Shown: positions 61,561 through 64,000 of the stretch, one piece after another
Layout of the letters: every line of letters begins with the position of its first letter
Position numbering within the stretch: position 1 is the first letter of the stretch
Notes under the pieces: model-generated
Databases searched by the model: none
What the model was told of the DNA's origin: nothing
The model's input: the letters and a program-made list of their open reading frames with translations, nothing else
Program-made: the position numbers and the translations under genes
From: Paguma larvata
Lineage: Eukaryota; Chordata; Mammalia; Carnivora; Viverridae
Reading direction: 5' to 3'
Length of the DNA stretch: 64,000 nt
Assembly: GCA_030068075.1 (NCBI GenBank)
Contig: CM057839.1
Span: 47,644,960 to 47,708,959, forward strand

Positions 61561-63868
61561 TCTTTCTCATGGTTCTAGAATATAAGAGAACAATAATATT
61601 AACATTTGTCTTTAGCAGAACATGTGTTGGAAGGTCCATCTCAAACAAAATATTGAGGCATTTTCCTGTCATGTAATGGAAAACTTTAGCTGCAACCAGT
61701 CCTGCCAGCTGTTTAAAATAAATTCATTCATTCCTGCCCATATTCATAGAAAGAAATCCTTCCTGGAACTATCATCACTAACAACACATGTAGAGAAAAA
61801 TCACATTTGCCTAATTATATCAATTTTCTGGAATGAAAGTAAAAGTCTCACAGAAATAACAAATACACGTTGTTCCAACTTAAGAACAAAATACAAATTG
61901 TTTGTTTTTTAAAAAGGGAAAGTATAATGGATTGATTAAGTTTAGAGAATTCTATGACATATTGGTTTATTACATAGTTTTAAATTGCATTGTATTGCAG
62001 TTATTGATGTGATCAGACTTTTAAAAATGAACCTGTTTCCAGAAATTTTGAAAATATAGTTTTAGGAATATAGTTAATACACAATGACATTAACAATGAA
62101 TGTATCTAAATTTTTATGTCATAGCTATAAAATGTGAAGGAGATATCTTGTCCTTAAATTCTTAAGTTCTTTAAGCATTAGATAGATGATTCAAAATATA
62201 TTGTGAACTTTGTAAGACATCAATACTTAGTATATAGACATTCAAGTATTTCTACATGTATATGTACAGTTCTGGAAAACACATGTAATGATTACAAACT
62301 GATGAATAGATATTATTCATCCATAGGGATGAATTAATTGCTATGAAATTTTAATGCACAATTCTACAATATGCTTTGAAAGAGAAAATGACTGAAGGAA
62401 ATAAGAACTGAGGAATTACTATGTGAGAACAGAAACCCTAATCAGATGTGACAAAGTTCTTTGTAATTTTGTTTTATTATGTTAAATGTAATAATTCTGT
62501 CATAAATAGGATTATATATGTTCATATCAGCACATAAAATGGACTTTGGACAATATCATTGATTTGAAATTCATCAGAAATGTGAATCATGAACTCCAAT
62601 TACTTTCCTCATAGCATAGCACTTCAACATTGTGTATGATTTATAATTTTTATTACTATCTGTAGGAGGAGACACAATAGCTCATGATGACCTACTCTCT
62701 TCTCAGTATTGCTGGTTTCAGTGGGAAAGATGCATTATGAGTATGATCATTTGAAAAACTCTATCTGAATTAAATATCTATACATTATCTTGACTAACAT
62801 TTCTCTTGATAATGGGCAGAAACATTTAAACAAATCTCTTCCTTAAGATAGTTGCACATTTATGTCTTCTCTTTATAAAAAATAAATTAAGAAATGAAAA
62901 AATACATTTTAATGGTCCTCTAAGATTATGGCTTATAAAGTAAAACAAAATTAAGTGTATACAGACGAGTGTTACTAACTTGGCACACTCAACCTATTCC
63001 ATGTAAATAAAGAAAATCCAGAGGTAGAATTCATTCTCTATCTGCTTCTAGTATTATCACTTATTATGTGTTTTGATTTGAGAAATGTTAAGTTTGTGTA
63101 TTTTTTTCATGATAACCATCTTGACAAGCATCTGGACTTACTCTGTGAAGGAAACTGCCGCATTTGGGGTAGGCGATTGTTTTGTCTTGTTTACTAGATG
63201 GACAAGAGAGGAGAAAAATTATACATATTGTGTAGTTGTTATGCGGCAGGAATTCTACAATCTTTTAAAGAGGCCAAATATTCTTAATTTTACTATGTGT
63301 TGGCAAATATAATTGAGAGTGAGCATTTGGGGAACTGCAATTGACACATTGAGGAAATGAGATAGATTCACCTGCTTTATGAGTTTGCTCCGTCCTAAAG
63401 CATCCCTTTTATAAATAATGAAATAGCCCTTGTTGACCAAATGTTTTCTAAAATATATTTATTCAGCATAAATATTTTGATACAAATTTTGACAGAAATA
63501 AACGTTTCTTGTCTATTCAAGATCCATTTGGGATAGATCCCAAATCTAAAGTTAATGACACAGAGTACTTTGCTCTGTACACCAAGACCGTCCATTTTTA
63601 AGTGCATGCATTAGGGTCTCTGATTATCTAGTTTTGTTTTTCAAAAAAGGAAAAAACCGACCTTCCCTCTACCCCACTTAATCATTGCTATTGCTAACTA
63701 ATTGTGTTTCTATGTAAAATTATCTTCAAGTGATATTTTATTATTTTGTTTTCTCATTAAATGGTTCCCAAAATTATGTTTTAATCAGTCTCAAAATTCT
63801 GTGACAGATTTTTGATCAAGTTGTTTCCATTAAAAAGTACTGATTTTAAAAACTAATAACTTAATATA
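61561..63868. other. No gene recognised
   Basis: Frames of 96 codons (61622-61912, plus), 75 codons (63085-63312, plus) and 70 codons (63395-63607, minus) have no recognised domain, start context or exon signals. I name no repeats here. Confidence 0.45.
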
Positions 63869-63914
63869 GCATGCATGCGGGCACACGTGCGCGCGCACAC
63901 ACACACACACACAA
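63869..63914. repeat. Alternating purine-pyrimidine tract with GC-core and (CA)n
   Basis: gcatgcatgcg is followed, after a GG break, by gcacacgtgcgcgcgcacac and (AC)n to 63914. From 63881 the alternation is unbroken for about 34 bp and includes a CpG-rich core. This is a classic Z-DNA-prone sequence and a microsatellite. Confidence 0.9.
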
Positions 63915-64000
63915 ATGGCCCCTAAAACATTCTCGTTTCTTCTGGAGGTTTTATGATGCATCGTTATCATGAACCAGCCTTTACTATTAAACTTAAATGT

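Overview
This window is AT-rich, repeat-dense, gene-poor mammalian DNA. The host is very probably a cat-like carnivore (Felidae/Feliformia). The main evidence is about twenty copies of a tRNA-derived carnivore SINE on both strands. Their head reads GGCGCCTGGGTGGCTCAG and is followed by GGTCATGATCTCACGGTC and GATTCTGTGTCTCCC, which is the felid SINEC_Fc type rather than the dog or caniform variants. I could not identify a chromosome or a flanking gene. There is no convincing intact protein-coding exon, no CpG island and no prokaryotic feature. Every open frame I examined is short, lies inside a repeat, or lacks recognisable homology.

Layout. 0-11 kb holds an old interspersed repeat, paired SINEs, and antisense L1 pieces, one with an ancient inversion structure (5.1-6.0 kb). 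11.5-18 kb is mostly unique AT-rich sequence, with one very intact SINE (14.56 kb) and a 30-nt U6 snRNA retro-fragment (16.25 kb). 18.2-23.0 kb is a long, decayed antisense L1. 23.0-25.9 kb is unassigned. 25.9-30.5 kb holds sense L1 ORF2 and 3' sequence, interrupted by a 302-bp solo LTR. 31.8-35.7 kb is a sense L1M-type element (5' UTR, ORF1, start of the endonuclease) carrying four later insertions, including a 642-bp solo LTR with a 5-bp target duplication. 35.7-39.6 kb is mostly unassigned, with a duplicated palindrome near 36.7 kb. 39.9-42.4 kb is another antisense L1 with most of ORF2 deleted. 42.8-43.1 kb is a MaLR-type LTR. 44.77-44.93 kb is a short, young-looking inverted L1. 46.2-48.8 kb is a processed pseudogene of the RNA helicase DDX3X, split by a SINE. 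49-64 kb is largely unassigned sequence with a few SINE, L1 and MER5-like copies and (CA)n tracts.

No genes can be seen working together here. What the sequence records is L1-driven retrotransposition: L1 copies, SINEs mobilised in trans, a DDX3X mRNA retrocopy, a truncated U6 retrocopy, and LTR insertions later reduced to solo LTRs. The order of events can be read from what interrupts what. I looked for a previously undescribed system and found none I can support. The most informative observations are the tailless U6 copy, two inversion-type L1s, two solo LTRs and the dated DDX3X retropseudogene. All family names come from recognising the sequence, not from a search.
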